In this document: piece by piece, positions 8,645 through 17,286 of the stretch
Numbering within the stretch: the stretch's first letter is position 1
Layout of the letters: each line of letters opens with the position of its first letter
NCBI GenBank assembly: GCA_024281365.1
Contig: JAMXAU010000009.1
Span: 1-34,765, forward strand
Length of the DNA stretch: 34,765 nucleotides
Source: Nitrospira sp.
GTDB taxonomy: Bacteria > Nitrospirota > Nitrospiria > Nitrospirales > Nitrospiraceae
Direction of reading: 5' to 3'
The notes under the pieces: model-generated
Seen by the model: only the letters and a program-made list of their open reading frames with translations
What the model was told of the DNA's origin: nothing
Databases searched by the model: none
Translations under genes and position numbers: made by a program

Positions 8645-9348
8645 GGAAGCCGATCATTCTCATGGTGGGCATGTACGCGTTTCTGAAATTTGTATTGCCG
8701 AATATACCAGGATCCGCCCCACTGCCCTCCAGCTTGATTTTTCTGTATCTTCTCCTGACGGCGTCCGGGATCGTGATTTTTGAAACGCTCAGTGGAGAGT
8801 CGAAGGATGCCTTCTGGGGACCGATCCAGCGGTTTCTGACCGGCGAGAACATCGGTGGTCTCCAAGCGCTGCGCTACGGTGTCTTCATCCTCTTTCCGTT
8901 GTTGGTGGGGTGGCAGACATACGGGAGTACGGCGGTAAGCGATCTTCCCCCGACGGAAAGCCGGACGATTCATCCGGCACCGCCAGGGGAATACACGGGC
9001 CTCTCAAACCCCGTTCCAAAGACTCCCGAAAATATTATGCAGGGCAAGGGCTTTTATGCTGCCTATTGCTCACCTTGTCATGGCGGAAATTTTGATGGAA
9101 AGGGACCGGCCGCTCGTGGGTATATTCCAGCACCGGCCAATTTTGCCGACCCTACGACGATTGCCATGTTGCAAGAAAGTTATCTTTTCTGGCGAATTAA
9201 AAAAGGCGGTGTCGGCCTTCCAATCGAAGGAGCACCATGGAAGTCTGCAATGCCTCGCTGGGAAGTCGAGTTACCTGATGAATGGATTTGGAAGATTATC
9301 ATGGGAGAGTATGACGGAGCCCACCAGTCCCCACGAACCTGGGAATAG
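8632..9348 (+). CDS. Membrane-anchored c-type cytochrome with three N-terminal helices
   Basis: A 238-residue protein. ATG 8632 is well supported by GGGAGG five nt upstream; the longer frame from 8551 is not needed. Three hydrophobic helices precede a periplasmic-type cytochrome c domain with heme motif CSPCH. The Met in KSAMPRWE is the likely distal ligand. The heme motif is followed by GGNFDGKGPAARGY, typical of cytochrome c domains in multi-subunit reductases. The frame begins inside the small upstream gene and is followed after 52 nt by the gamma-subunit-like gene. Confidence 0.87.
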   Translation: MGALGKPIILMVGMYAFLKFVLPNIPGSAPLPSSLIFLYLLLTASGIVIFETLSGESKDAFWGPIQRFLTGENIGGLQALRYGVFILFPLLVGWQTYGSTAVSDLPPTESRTIHPAPPGEYTGLSNPVPKTPENIMQGKGFYAAYCSPCHGGNFDGKGPAARGYIPAPANFADPTTIAMLQESYLFWRIKKGGVGLPIEGAPWKSAMPRWEVELPDEWIWKIIMGEYDGAHQSPRTWE

Positions 9349-9400
9349 GGGAACCATAGAGTGTGGATGGACATAGGTGTCTAGGGAGAATGAGGGCAGC

Positions 9401-10234
9401 ATGAAACCGGCGAATCAGATTATAGGACAGATTCTGCGTGTTGGAATCGGCGTGCTCACGGCTATCATGATTGGGGGCGTAACGATTGGCTCTGCCCAAG
9501 AGAGCGTCTCAGTTCGAGCCACGCTGATGACAGGGGGAGTTCCCGTGGACGATCCAAGCGCGGCAGCCTGGAGCAGTGCGCCGCCTGCCACGTTCCCCAT
9601 GTCCCCACAAGTACATTGGCAGAATCGTATCCAGGAAGTGACGGTGAAGGATGTGATCGTGCGTGCCCTACACGACGGGAAACAAGTGGCTGTGCTTGTT
9701 GAATATGCCGACCCGACTCAGGATCCGGACGATGCAGCCGCGCTTGAGTTCATGGTGGGTGATAAGAAAGCGCACTTTGCCCATGGTCAGCCGATGCTGC
9801 AGGTTGAGGGCGGCCCGGTCAATATCTGGTTCTGGAAGAACAAGACGGCCAAGGCCGTTGATATGAATGCGAAAGGCTTCGGTACCTTGAAGGCGCAAGA
9901 GCATCAGGATGTGAAAGCGAAGGGCGTCTACTCGAACGGGACCTGGAAGGTCGTGTTTTCCCGTGATTTATCTACTGGCCATGCGGAAGAGGATGTCCAA
10001 ATTACACCGGGCCAATTCATCAGTATCGCCTTTGCGGTCTGGGATGGTCGAAAAGATGGCGCCGGAGACCTGGTCGAGAAGGGATCACAAAAGGCTGTCT
10101 CATCCTGGTGGTACTTCCGAGCCGATGCCCCGCCGGATTATTCCGGCTATATGTACGCAGCGATTGCTGCCGCATTGGCTTTGGGATTTCAGTTTGTCCT
10201 GATCCGAAAACTCAAGAAAGGACAGTCAGCATGA
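9401..10234 (+). CDS. Ethylbenzene dehydrogenase gamma-subunit-like heme b protein (NxrC-like)
   Basis: About 277 residues from ATG 9401 (GAGGG just upstream; GTG 9377 is the longer alternative). It has a signal peptide ending near GSAQES, a beta-rich domain and a C-terminal membrane helix (YAAIAAALALGFQFVLI) with a short basic tail. The motifs RALHDGKQVAVLVEYADPT, PVNIWFWKN and WKVVFSRDL resemble the heme-b-binding gamma subunit of DMSO-reductase-family enzymes (ethylbenzene dehydrogenase, nitrite oxidoreductase). No catalytic alpha or beta subunit is in the window. Its stop overlaps the next ATG (ATGA). It may bind a b heme at the outer membrane face and link the complex to periplasmic electron donors. 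The domain call rests on motif recognition. Confidence 0.75.
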   Translation: MKPANQIIGQILRVGIGVLTAIMIGGVTIGSAQESVSVRATLMTGGVPVDDPSAAAWSSAPPATFPMSPQVHWQNRIQEVTVKDVIVRALHDGKQVAVLVEYADPTQDPDDAAALEFMVGDKKAHFAHGQPMLQVEGGPVNIWFWKNKTAKAVDMNAKGFGTLKAQEHQDVKAKGVYSNGTWKVVFSRDLSTGHAEEDVQITPGQFISIAFAVWDGRKDGAGDLVEKGSQKAVSSWWYFRADAPPDYSGYMYAAIAAALALGFQFVLIRKLKKGQSA

Positions 10235-11256
10235 AGGCGGCACGGCTGGGTGTCATTGGATTCGCGGTAGGAATGATCGGCGGCGCGGTGTTGCTCGCTG
10301 GGGGGTGCGCCAACGAGCAAGAGAAGCGAGGTCATGAGCTCTATACCCACTACTGCAGTGATTGTCATGGTGAAAGCGGTAAGCAGAACGAAGGCTTCAA
10401 TTGGTCATCGATGCCGGATCCAAAACCAAAGGATCTGTCGAATAAGTCTGAGATGGGGACATTCAAGGATGAGGAGCTCTTCGCGACAATCTCACGCGAC
10501 ATGTTGGACACGACTGAAGAAGGCGGCGATCCGATTGGAGACGATGATTTTGCGGTGCCGACCATGCCCACGTTCAAGTATACGCTGTCGGAGGATGAGG
10601 TGTGGGCGATCGTCGGTCATGTCCGCACGTTGCATGGCATGAAGATGGAGTTTAATGTCGCGGCACGCAAGACCTCGCTGGAAGAAGGACTGAAGACCGC
10701 ACAGACCAAGTTCGAGCAAGCGAAGCAGGCCTATGAGACGGCGGAAAAGAAAGCCAGTGACGAAGCTGAGCGAAAGAGTGAGCAACTGAAGAAAGATGTG
10801 GATGTCGATGAGTCTGCCTATGCGGCCGAACAAGCCGCGATGGTGCAGGCGAAGAAGGAAATGGATGTCGCGCAGATTGCACTGAATAATTTCTCGACCA
10901 GACCGGGCAAAGGGGTGAGTGTTCCCAGGCCGGACTTGACTGTCAAGCCGGCGGAAACGACAAAACTGGTCGATCGCGGGAAACAGCTCTACGAAAACAA
11001 GTATGGGTGTAACGGGTGTCATAATTTGGCAGGCGAAGGCGGGAAAATTGGTCCTGCGCTTGATCGGGCTGGGTTTCGGCTGAATGCCACATGGATCTAT
11101 CGCTGGTTGAAGAATCCGCAGGCCATGGATGCACATACTCGTATGCCAGCCTTGGGGCTCAATGATGCGGATGCAAAGGCCGTCACCATCTATGTATCCA
11201 CGCTCCGAGCTCCAAAGGAGGAACCGGTCGTTGTGAAGCCGGTCGAGAAGCCTTAG
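10231..11256 (+). CDS. Diheme c-type cytochrome lipoprotein with central coiled coil
   Basis: A 341-residue protein whose start overlaps the previous stop (ATGA). A lipoprotein signal with lipobox LAGGC suggests a membrane-tethered periplasmic protein. Two cytochrome c domains, with heme motifs CSDCH and CNGCH, are separated by about 110 residues of charged, Lys/Glu/Ala-rich sequence that is probably a coiled coil. Met residues in PTMPTF and TRMPAL are likely distal ligands. It is the last gene of the cluster; the long spacer could place the two hemes far apart, bridging the complex and a soluble or filamentous partner. Confidence 0.87.
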   Translation: MKAARLGVIGFAVGMIGGAVLLAGGCANEQEKRGHELYTHYCSDCHGESGKQNEGFNWSSMPDPKPKDLSNKSEMGTFKDEELFATISRDMLDTTEEGGDPIGDDDFAVPTMPTFKYTLSEDEVWAIVGHVRTLHGMKMEFNVAARKTSLEEGLKTAQTKFEQAKQAYETAEKKASDEAERKSEQLKKDVDVDESAYAAEQAAMVQAKKEMDVAQIALNNFSTRPGKGVSVPRPDLTVKPAETTKLVDRGKQLYENKYGCNGCHNLAGEGGKIGPALDRAGFRLNATWIYRWLKNPQAMDAHTRMPALGLNDADAKAVTIYVSTLRAPKEEPVVVKPVEKP

Positions 11257-11368
11257 CAGGCTGTGGACACCAACCCGGTCGTCAGGATGTGGACCTCTGG
11301 GTACTAGCGTGCGTCCGCCCTTGAGGAATCCTAGCCCTGGTCATCATGATCCGGAAGCTGGTCTTCTG

Positions 11369-12262
11369 TTAGGCTGATAAACCTGCCAGCAATCCAAAAA
11401 GGAGCGCGACGCCAGCCCAAATATGACTCCGGAACATGGCGAACGCGTCGGTCGGCGAGACTGGTTGTTGTAAGAGTCTCACCTGGTTCATGAAAAAGAG
11501 TCCCACACCCACCAGCGTACAGTAGAAAGGCCATTGCAGCTGGTTAAGCCATCCGGTGATGGTGAACAGGACCAGCATGGTCGAAAGCGCAAGGCCTACC
11601 CCGCGGTGGAGTGATGAGCCGAGGTAGAGTGCAGCGGATTTGACCCCCACTCTACGATCATCTTCTAAGTCTTGTACGGCATAGATCGTGTCGTAGGCGA
11701 TGGCCCACACGGCGGTGGCGCTAAAGAGAAGCCAAGCAGAGAGTTCTATGTGCTCTCGGACCGCAGCCCAGGCCATGATGGCTCCCCAGCCAAATGCAAT
11801 CCCTAGCATAGCCTGAGGGATATGGATCCATCGTTTCATGAAGGGATACAAAGCCGCCAAACCCACGGCAATGGGGGAGAGCCAGGCAACAAATGGGGGG
11901 AGCGCAAGCAGCAGGCCAGCCGCAACCAGCAGCAACAGACCGAGCAGCATATAGGCTTGCCGGCGGGACAATTCTCCGGATGCCAGTGGGCGGCTCTTGG
12001 TGCGGGTCACTTGTCGATCGAAGGCCTGATCGGCCAAATCGTTCATGATGACCCCGGCGCTGCGCATGACGAATGCGCCACCGATAAAAACCACGAGTAG
12101 CTTCAAGGGCGGGATCCCTCGCGCTGCGAGGACCAATGCCCACAAGGTGGGCAAGAGCAACAGATAGGTGCCGGTTTGGTTCGGTAAACGGATCAATCTG
12201 GCAAGAGCAGACCAAGGAGTGACAGAAGAAGTCGCCGATGAGGAAGCTGCTGGAGCGGACAT
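11369..12262 (-). CDS. ubiA: UbiA family prenyltransferase (4-hydroxybenzoate polyprenyltransferase-like)
   Basis: A 297-residue integral membrane enzyme that attaches a polyprenyl chain to an aromatic ring in quinone biosynthesis. Both Asp-rich motifs are intact: N74-D75-x2-D78-x3-D82 followed by RTKSRPL, and D191-TIYAVQ-D198-LEDD with GVKS after it. About nine hydrophobic helices. The second motif is closer to UbiA than to MenA. The exact substrate (4-hydroxybenzoate, or the futalosine-pathway intermediate used by MqnP) cannot be decided from sequence alone. It converges on the respiratory cluster, which makes sense for an organism that uses the quinone there. Confidence 0.88.
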   Translation of the reverse strand: MSAPAASSSATSSVTPWSALARLIRLPNQTGTYLLLLPTLWALVLAARGIPPLKLLVVFIGGAFVMRSAGVIMNDLADQAFDRQVTRTKSRPLASGELSRRQAYMLLGLLLLVAAGLLLALPPFVAWLSPIAVGLAALYPFMKRWIHIPQAMLGIAFGWGAIMAWAAVREHIELSAWLLFSATAVWAIAYDTIYAVQDLEDDRRVGVKSAALYLGSSLHRGVGLALSTMLVLFTITGWLNQLQWPFYCTLVGVGLFFMNQVRLLQQPVSPTDAFAMFRSHIWAGVALLFGLLAGLSA

Positions 12263-12346
12263 TCTGCGACCTTAGCCCAGCGGAAATTGGCTGTCAACGG
12301 GCCTTGACCGGTTGTGACGCCACGATGAAGTCTGTATAACCACCCT

Positions 12347-14386
12347 GTGAAAAATCTTCAAAGTCCTCAGATCCAGTGTGTGAAGCTGTGGGGTGGTCTA
12401 GCCAGCTGCGGCAGCATAGCAGGCCTCATCCTCCTCGTTGTAGGCTGCTCTGTTTTTACCCGCACGCCGCCGACCGTGAGCCCTCAAAGGATTCCTCTCA
12501 CCCCAGCCGTTTGGTTTTCGCCCAGCGTCACTGCCGCTGAGGTGTCGTACGATACCCCCTGCGGTGAAAAGAAGACGATGGCGCTAGCTGATGTGCTGGT
12601 CACGTCGATTCCAAAACAATTGAACAACACGTTCAACCAGGTGACCACGCCGAATCACACTGAGGAGCCCCTCGCCTCGGATGGGGCGATTGAAGTCGGT
12701 GTTGGCGTCAGACGGATCAATCTTGCCATTCCACCTCAAGGACATGGGAGCTATCCGGCCACGGCGACTGTGGGAATGGAAATGGTCTTCTTGGCTCGTA
12801 ATGGGACGGTACTTTTCAGTAAGAAACTGGATGGGGTTGGCCGTGGGACAGTTGCTGTCGCCGAACAGTCGTGTGTCCTTGAGGGGTTGGATGCAATTCT
12901 CCAGGAGGCCATCGACTCGGCGGCCGACGGGTTGGCGAAGCAGATGGCGCTCTCCTCCCAGATACAAGACTATGCAGCGACGAAAGACACGTGGACGCCG
13001 ATCGCCGGTCAGTTTAGATCTGAACCAGTATCCCCGATCGTTGGAACTACCGCAGTGCCGTCTCCTGCTGTCCCGGAGCTGACTCAGCCTGTTCAGACGG
13101 TTCCCCCCGAACTCGTTCAGCCCGCGCACGTCAATTTTCGAGCGATTATTCGGGATGAAAATCGTGACCAGTTTCTGGATCCTGACGAGTCCCTCACGAT
13201 CGAAGTCGAGGTCAAGAATGAAGGGACGGTCGAGGCCAAGGATGTCGCCGTGGTGGTGGAAGGGAAGGATGAGCTCGCCGGTGTATTTCCGGGTGAGGTG
13301 GTGGTTGGGACGCTTCAGCCGGGAGAAGTCAGGCGAACGACGCTTACCAAACATGTTACCGCAATCGAATCAACCGGGCATGGGGAGCTCTCGCTGAGCT
13401 TGCGGTCTGCAAGCCAACTGGACCTTGTGTCGTCTCCCAAGATCTTTGCGTTTGGGGCGAAGCCCAAGCAGCCTGATAGTATGCTGGTTCCGGATGTGGA
13501 TCAGTTGCCAAGCACACTCACGGCATTTAAGGAGCCGAAGGCCGTCATCGTGACGATCGGTGTCGGACGTTTTCGCGACGAGCAGGTACCGGTGGTCAGC
13601 CATGCCAGCCACGATGCGGCGGTGATGGCGGAATACGTTCACGCGATCGGGAATGTGCCGCGTGAACGGATGCGAGTGCTGCTCGATCGCCAAGCCCAGC
13701 TGGGTGATTTAGAGGAGACGTTTGAAAGGTGGTTACGAAAAAAAGCGGATGCAGCCACCGACCTCTATGTATTTTTTTCCGGTCGTGCTCTGGTTGACGG
13801 CGTAAGTGGGGCCGTGTCGTTGATGGCCTATGATGGGGTGCCGGCTGGCCCAATCGGAGTCTATCCCATCCGGCAACTGCAGGAGGCGATCCAACGACTT
13901 CCGATTCGCCGGGCGGTGCTCTTCTTCGATGTTTCGTTGGATCCTGCTCCCGGTGCCGATCTTGCCGTAATTCCCAAACCAGATTGGGAGTCAGGGTTCA
14001 GTGACGCGAGAAAAGATATTGAGATGTGGATGGTGGGCAACCGGAAATTACAGGAAGCCCAAGCGCACGATCATAGCAAACACGGGTTATTCACTTACTA
14101 TCTCCTGAGGGGACTACAGGGGGTGGCGGATCTCAATCGGGATAGTATCGTGACGGCAGGGGAACTCTGCACCTATGCGAAAAGCCAGGTCATCCAGGTC
14201 ACTCGCGACCAAGTGAGAAGCAAACAGGAGCCTCTCTGCTTGCCGCAGGTCGGTCGTGGAGGCATGGCTCGGATCTATCCCATCGCCAAAGGAAATAATC
14301 CAAAACCCGCGCCCATTCCGAATGCACCGGAATCTTCCGCTGGTGTCTCAACGCCGCCGCCCGCCTTCATGCAGGTTGGGCCGTGA
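12347..14386 (+). CDS. Lipoprotein with Ig-like and catalytically dead caspase-like domains
   Basis: A 679-residue protein. A lipobox-like LVVGC34 follows a hydrophobic segment. Residues 60-210 form an uncharacterised domain; about 260-370 is a CARDB-like or Ig-like beta domain (LTIEVEVKNEGTVEAKDV); about 395-660 is a caspase/metacaspase-like (peptidase C14) fold. The usual SGHG is SGRA at 478-481, so the catalytic His is Arg480; the usual DAC is DVS at 528-530, so the catalytic Cys is Ser530. Other fold features persist (HGLFTYYLLRGLQG, DLNRDS, TAGELCTYAK). It is most likely a non-proteolytic binding protein. The start is uncertain: GTG 12347 or GTG 12380, both with weak ribosome-binding sites. 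Confidence 0.8.
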   Translation: MKNLQSPQIQCVKLWGGLASCGSIAGLILLVVGCSVFTRTPPTVSPQRIPLTPAVWFSPSVTAAEVSYDTPCGEKKTMALADVLVTSIPKQLNNTFNQVTTPNHTEEPLASDGAIEVGVGVRRINLAIPPQGHGSYPATATVGMEMVFLARNGTVLFSKKLDGVGRGTVAVAEQSCVLEGLDAILQEAIDSAADGLAKQMALSSQIQDYAATKDTWTPIAGQFRSEPVSPIVGTTAVPSPAVPELTQPVQTVPPELVQPAHVNFRAIIRDENRDQFLDPDESLTIEVEVKNEGTVEAKDVAVVVEGKDELAGVFPGEVVVGTLQPGEVRRTTLTKHVTAIESTGHGELSLSLRSASQLDLVSSPKIFAFGAKPKQPDSMLVPDVDQLPSTLTAFKEPKAVIVTIGVGRFRDEQVPVVSHASHDAAVMAEYVHAIGNVPRERMRVLLDRQAQLGDLEETFERWLRKKADAATDLYVFFSGRALVDGVSGAVSLMAYDGVPAGPIGVYPIRQLQEAIQRLPIRRAVLFFDVSLDPAPGADLAVIPKPDWESGFSDARKDIEMWMVGNRKLQEAQAHDHSKHGLFTYYLLRGLQGVADLNRDSIVTAGELCTYAKSQVIQVTRDQVRSKQEPLCLPQVGRGGMARIYPIAKGNNPKPAPIPNAPESSAGVSTPPPAFMQVGP

Positions 14387-14488
14387 TGGGCTGTGCCGGT
14401 ATGACAGACTGCAATTGACAGCCACGCTGGTGGTCGTTATCATGCCCGAATACTTTCCTGTCAGGTCATCATCCAGACTCACCAAGGT

Positions 14489-14564
14489 GCCGGCGTAGCT
14501 CAGTTGGTAGAGCAGCGGTTTCGTAAACCGCAGGTCGCCCGTTCAATCCGGGTCGCCGGCTCCA
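14489..14564 (+). tRNA. tRNA-Thr (anticodon CGT)
   Basis: A complete 76-nt cloverleaf with encoded CCA. The acceptor stem GCCGGCG pairs with CGCCGGC, the D-arm is GCTC...GAGC, and the anticodon stem GCGGT/ACCGC carries loop TTCGTAA with anticodon CGT (reads ACG). The T-arm is GCCCG/CGGGT with loop TTCAATC. Discriminator T, then CCA at 14562-14564. It stands alone, with no other tRNA nearby. Confidence 0.97.
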
Positions 14565-15215
14565 TATCGTGCCAAACTATCTCCACAATAAGGCGGGTCC
14601 AGATGAGCGCTGGATACCGCAGTGCTTGGCCCAACTCCGCAAACCCAAATAGCCTGTCGCTGAGACCAGCGAAGCGATGGTTAAACTCCGAAGAGGCAAT
14701 GCCTTCCGGCCATCCCTTCCCCGCGTCCATCGTGTGACCCCGGCGAGGATGAGCGGTAATCCCATTTTTCGGTCGCGACATCTGATATGGCGCTTTCGCC
14801 CGTACCTTTGAAATAATGGTAAATGATACGACTAGGATCAGGGGGACATGAAATAGGTAGGACAAACGATTCATACTCAAGGGTTCCTCCGACCAGAGGG
14901 CTTGACATCTCGGCTCGGGTCTTGATGCCACACAATACATAGAACGGTCACGCCAGAGATGGAGGAAGTTGATCAAGGAAAGGCTATGGGGTGGGTGGTA
15001 TCGGTGCTGGCCTCTCACGCGTCATACGGCTGATTGAGCACATGGCATGATGAAGGTCGATCCTGGCTTGCGCTGCGGAGGTTTCGCGTGTGAATGGACG
15101 AAGAGTAGGAGGCTGCCAGCCAATGCAAAGCCATAACGCTAATGGTGCCGGAATGGATGGATGATCGCACGGCTGGTTTGTTGTGAATTTGCGCACAGGG
15201 CTATGGCCATGACGC
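14565..15215. other. Intergenic stretch with no supported gene
   Basis: About 650 bp after the tRNA. Minus-strand open frames run through it and even across the tRNA, but the residues encoded by the tRNA antisense (ATRIERATCGLRNRCS) are a known artefact pattern and the rest matches no recognised family. No integrase or tRNA-end duplication marking an integration site was seen within the window. Confidence 0.5.
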
Positions 15216-15602
15216 TCATACATCCATTGGTCGACTGTTGCTCAGGGTCACCAACCGCGAATGACGCGGTATACGAACCAGAGTCCAACCAACTGATCGG
15301 CAACCACATGAAGAGTAGGCCGATCCCAAAGGTCGCGATGATGAAGACCACGCAAAGGGACATCCACAGCAGGTCCAAACCAGAACGTTCGAATCTGTCA
15401 GCGAAGGGACTCCAACAAGTGCCGCGACATTCGTTCGCTTGATGTGGTTGAGCATGACCACGATGATCGAAGGCCAGCCGGTGAAGAATGCGCTGACCAC
15501 TGTGGCTGTGCCAATAATGCCGGTCAGCAGGCTGAACGCGTGTAGGGCGCATAAGAGCAACCCTTCTTCCAGGTGACCAGTGAATCCACGAGTTCGTTCC
15601 AT
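15216..15602 (-). pseudogene. Decayed small inner-membrane protein (DUF4870-like)
   Basis: Reading the minus strand with frame changes restores a small membrane protein. The N-terminal part (LLTGIIGTATVVSAF...VVMLNHIKRTNV) is in one frame. The middle (RHLLESLR-stop-QIRTFWFG) is in a second frame, shifted near 15425 and with an in-frame TGA at 15398-15400 where Trp is expected. LLWMSLCVVFIIATFGIG is in a third frame, shifted near 15374. FVYRVIRGW and then VTLSNSRPMDV need two more shifts. The order matches a family of small membrane proteins with a KRxDxxGTWLxSHxRWQIRTFW-type core. With at least four frame changes plus a stop in under 400 bp, this is a pseudogene and not a single sequencing error. 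Confidence 0.65.
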
Positions 15603-15912
15603 CCTCGCGTTCTGTGGTGAATGTTCCATAGATCTGAAGCTATGTGCAGCATACTCACCATATTGGGCTTCTCGCAAGATCGCGTATTCCACACGCCTGA
15701 TGCAGCTCCTCTGGGATGCCGCGATGTTTGTTTGGGAACAGGCGCATAAAAGAGAAGATTTTCCTAATGAGCGAGGCTGGAAACCGGGTCACCACAAAGA
15801 CAGAGGGAATCGATAAATGCGATAAACTCCATGTACCGTGGATGTGGAATTGGGGAGGTTGGGAAACTCAGGGCGAAGCCAATCGCAGAGACTAATGCTG
15901 AATCAAGAGCAG
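15603..15912. other. Intergenic stretch with no supported gene
   Basis: About 310 bp between the decayed membrane-protein gene and the terminator of the RRM gene. Only short open frames without recognisable motifs were seen. Confidence 0.45.
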
Positions 15913-15941
15913 AAAAAGGGGCACCCCAGTTGAGGCGCCCC
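15913..15941 (-). terminator. Rho-independent terminator of the RRM protein gene
   Basis: On the minus strand an 8-bp stem (GGGGCGCC paired with GGTGCCCC, one G-U) with an 8-nt loop is followed by TTTTT. It starts about 31 nt after the stop codon of the RNA-binding protein gene. Confidence 0.85.
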
Positions 15942-15972
15942 AGTCGGTGGCTCATCTCGAACGAGTGTCGCG

Positions 15973-16278
15973 TCAATAGCGGCTACGCTTTGGACCACTA
16001 CTAAAACGACCAGCGCCCCCAGACCGAGGTTCCATCGGTTTGGCCTCATTGACGGTTAAGGATCGCCCATCCATTTGCGATCCGTTCAAGGCCGTAATAG
16101 CCGCCTGAGCCTCTTCCGTGCTCGACATTTCGACAAAGCCGAATCCACGAGATTGGCCGGTGAACTTATCTGCGACGATACGGGCTGACTCCACGGTCCC
16201 ATGTTCGGCAAAGAGGGTGGTCAGTTGCGATTCGGTCGCTGCGTACGGCAATCCGCCGACGTATAATTTTGCACTCAT
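15973..16278 (-). CDS. RRM-domain RNA-binding protein
   Basis: A 101-residue single-RRM protein of the cyanobacterial Rbp/glycine-rich type. RNP-2 is KLYVGGLPY at the N terminus and RNP-1 is RGFGFVEM in the middle; a short Gly/Ser/Arg-rich tail ends in GPKRSRY. The start at 16278 is set by AAGGAG seven nt upstream; the longer open frame to 16476 is not needed. These proteins bind RNA in the cytoplasm and are often cold- or stress-responsive. A monocistronic unit is likely, since a strong terminator follows. Confidence 0.93.
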   Translation of the reverse strand: MSAKLYVGGLPYAATESQLTTLFAEHGTVESARIVADKFTGQSRGFGFVEMSSTEEAQAAITALNGSQMDGRSLTVNEAKPMEPRSGGAGRFSSGPKRSRY

Positions 16279-16550
16279 AAACATATCTCCTTCCAGGTGT
16301 GATGATATGGCCGAGACTCGAGAAATAGTTTGCGAGGGGAAGGAGAGGGCCGAAGACGCAACCAGGGAGGCGGCTTGGGTCAGGCTTCCGATCAGGTTTC
16401 TCGGTAACAACAACATCGGTGATGGGCCCTTATGATCTCGTTTCATGCGAGGCCCTTCGCGATGAGACCCGTGCATCCTAGCAGGTGTGGGAGTAAATAG
16501 CTATTCGGCGTCTCGCATGAGCGGTATCCGTTCTGTGCTTTGAAGATGAA

Positions 16551-16847
16551 TCACTGGTTGCCCGATGATCGAGGCCCATGCCAGATCAGGTACGGCGGTT
16601 TTTTCATCGTCTCACCTGCGTTGGGGTAGAGGCGCAGGGTATAGCTGTATGCCTGTTCTTGGGCAGTCAGGCATGTAGATGAAGAGAGGAGGTGAGTCGC
16701 GATATTGCGGAAGTCCGTATGATCATCAGTTTCGACGACAGTATAGACTGAGCAGGAAAAGTCCCCTTCCTTCGAGCATTCCGTGCTGATCGCGAGGTAG
16801 GATCCATCCGAAAACGTCATGAGTGGCTCAAGGTTCAGACGGCTCAT
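16551..16847 (-). CDS. Small protein of unknown function, duplicated copy A
   Basis: A 98-residue product starting MSRLNLEPLMTF with AAGGAG five nt before the ATG. It is nearly identical to the product at 17017-17286 up to YTLRLYP, after which the C termini differ completely, as expected if the duplication break lies inside the gene. The shared core has three cysteines (TECSKEG, FSCSVY, STCLTA) and no recognised domain. It is the downstream copy of a tandem duplication. Confidence 0.6.
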   Translation of the reverse strand: MSRLNLEPLMTFSDGSYLAISTECSKEGDFSCSVYTVVETDDHTDFRNIATHLLSSSTCLTAQEQAYSYTLRLYPNAGETMKKPPYLIWHGPRSSGNQ

Positions 16848-17009
16848 TACGACTCCTTTTGTCTTGAGAGGTTTGGGTGTATGGCCCAGTCTTGCGGGAG
16901 AGGCGCGATCGGTAAACCACGCGCACCCGCCAAGGGATGCGCACACTCAGAAGCCTAATAGAGTGGTGCTTGAGAACTGATCCCCAGTGTAAACCAGCGA
17001 GAATCTGGG
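16623..17009. repeat. Tandem duplication, copy A
   Basis: Direct repeat of the block at 17062-17440, offset by 439 bp at the aligned start codons. It holds the small-protein gene, its ribosome-binding site and a degenerate remnant of the 3' end of the next upstream small gene (CAAGCACCACTCTATTAG is kept). Small indels separate the copies. Confidence 0.88.
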
Positions 17010-17016
17010 CAATCAC

Positions 17017-17286
17017 CTATCCTGGAACTATGACAGGGAAAGATTGCCTGAAGTCTTGGCGGGGGTAGAGGCGCAGGGTATAGCTGTATGCCTGTTCTTG
17101 GGCAGTCAGGCATGTAGATGAAGAGAGGAGGTGACTCGCGATATTGCGGAAATCCGTGTGATCATCAGTTTCGACGACAGTATAGACTGAGCAGGAAAAG
17201 TCGCCTTCCTTCGAGCATTCCGTACTGATCGCGAGGTAGGATCCATCCGAAAACGTCATGAGTGGTTCAAGGTTCAGACGGCTCAT
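17017..17286 (-). CDS. Small protein of unknown function, duplicated copy B
   Basis: An 89-residue product, MSRLNLEPLMTF onward, with the same AAGGAG site as copy A. Over the shared ~73 residues, one substitution (IASHLL here, IATHLL in copy A) was seen. The C terminus is RQDFRQSFPVIVPG. It lies just downstream of the small basic gene at 17390-17575. Cysteines are conserved between copies. Function unknown. Confidence 0.65.
   Translation of the reverse strand: MSRLNLEPLMTFSDGSYLAISTECSKEGDFSCSVYTVVETDDHTDFRNIASHLLSSSTCLTAQEQAYSYTLRLYPRQDFRQSFPVIVPG

Noticed and set aside
14489-14564. tRNA-Thr as an integration site for a mobile element
   Set aside because: No integrase, no repeated tRNA 3' end and no clear shift in composition were seen in the flanking sequence.
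14500-15018. Minus-strand 172-codon frame next to and across the tRNA gene
   Set aside because: Its C-terminal residues are the antisense of the tRNA, a known false-gene pattern, and the rest has no domain or ribosome-binding site.
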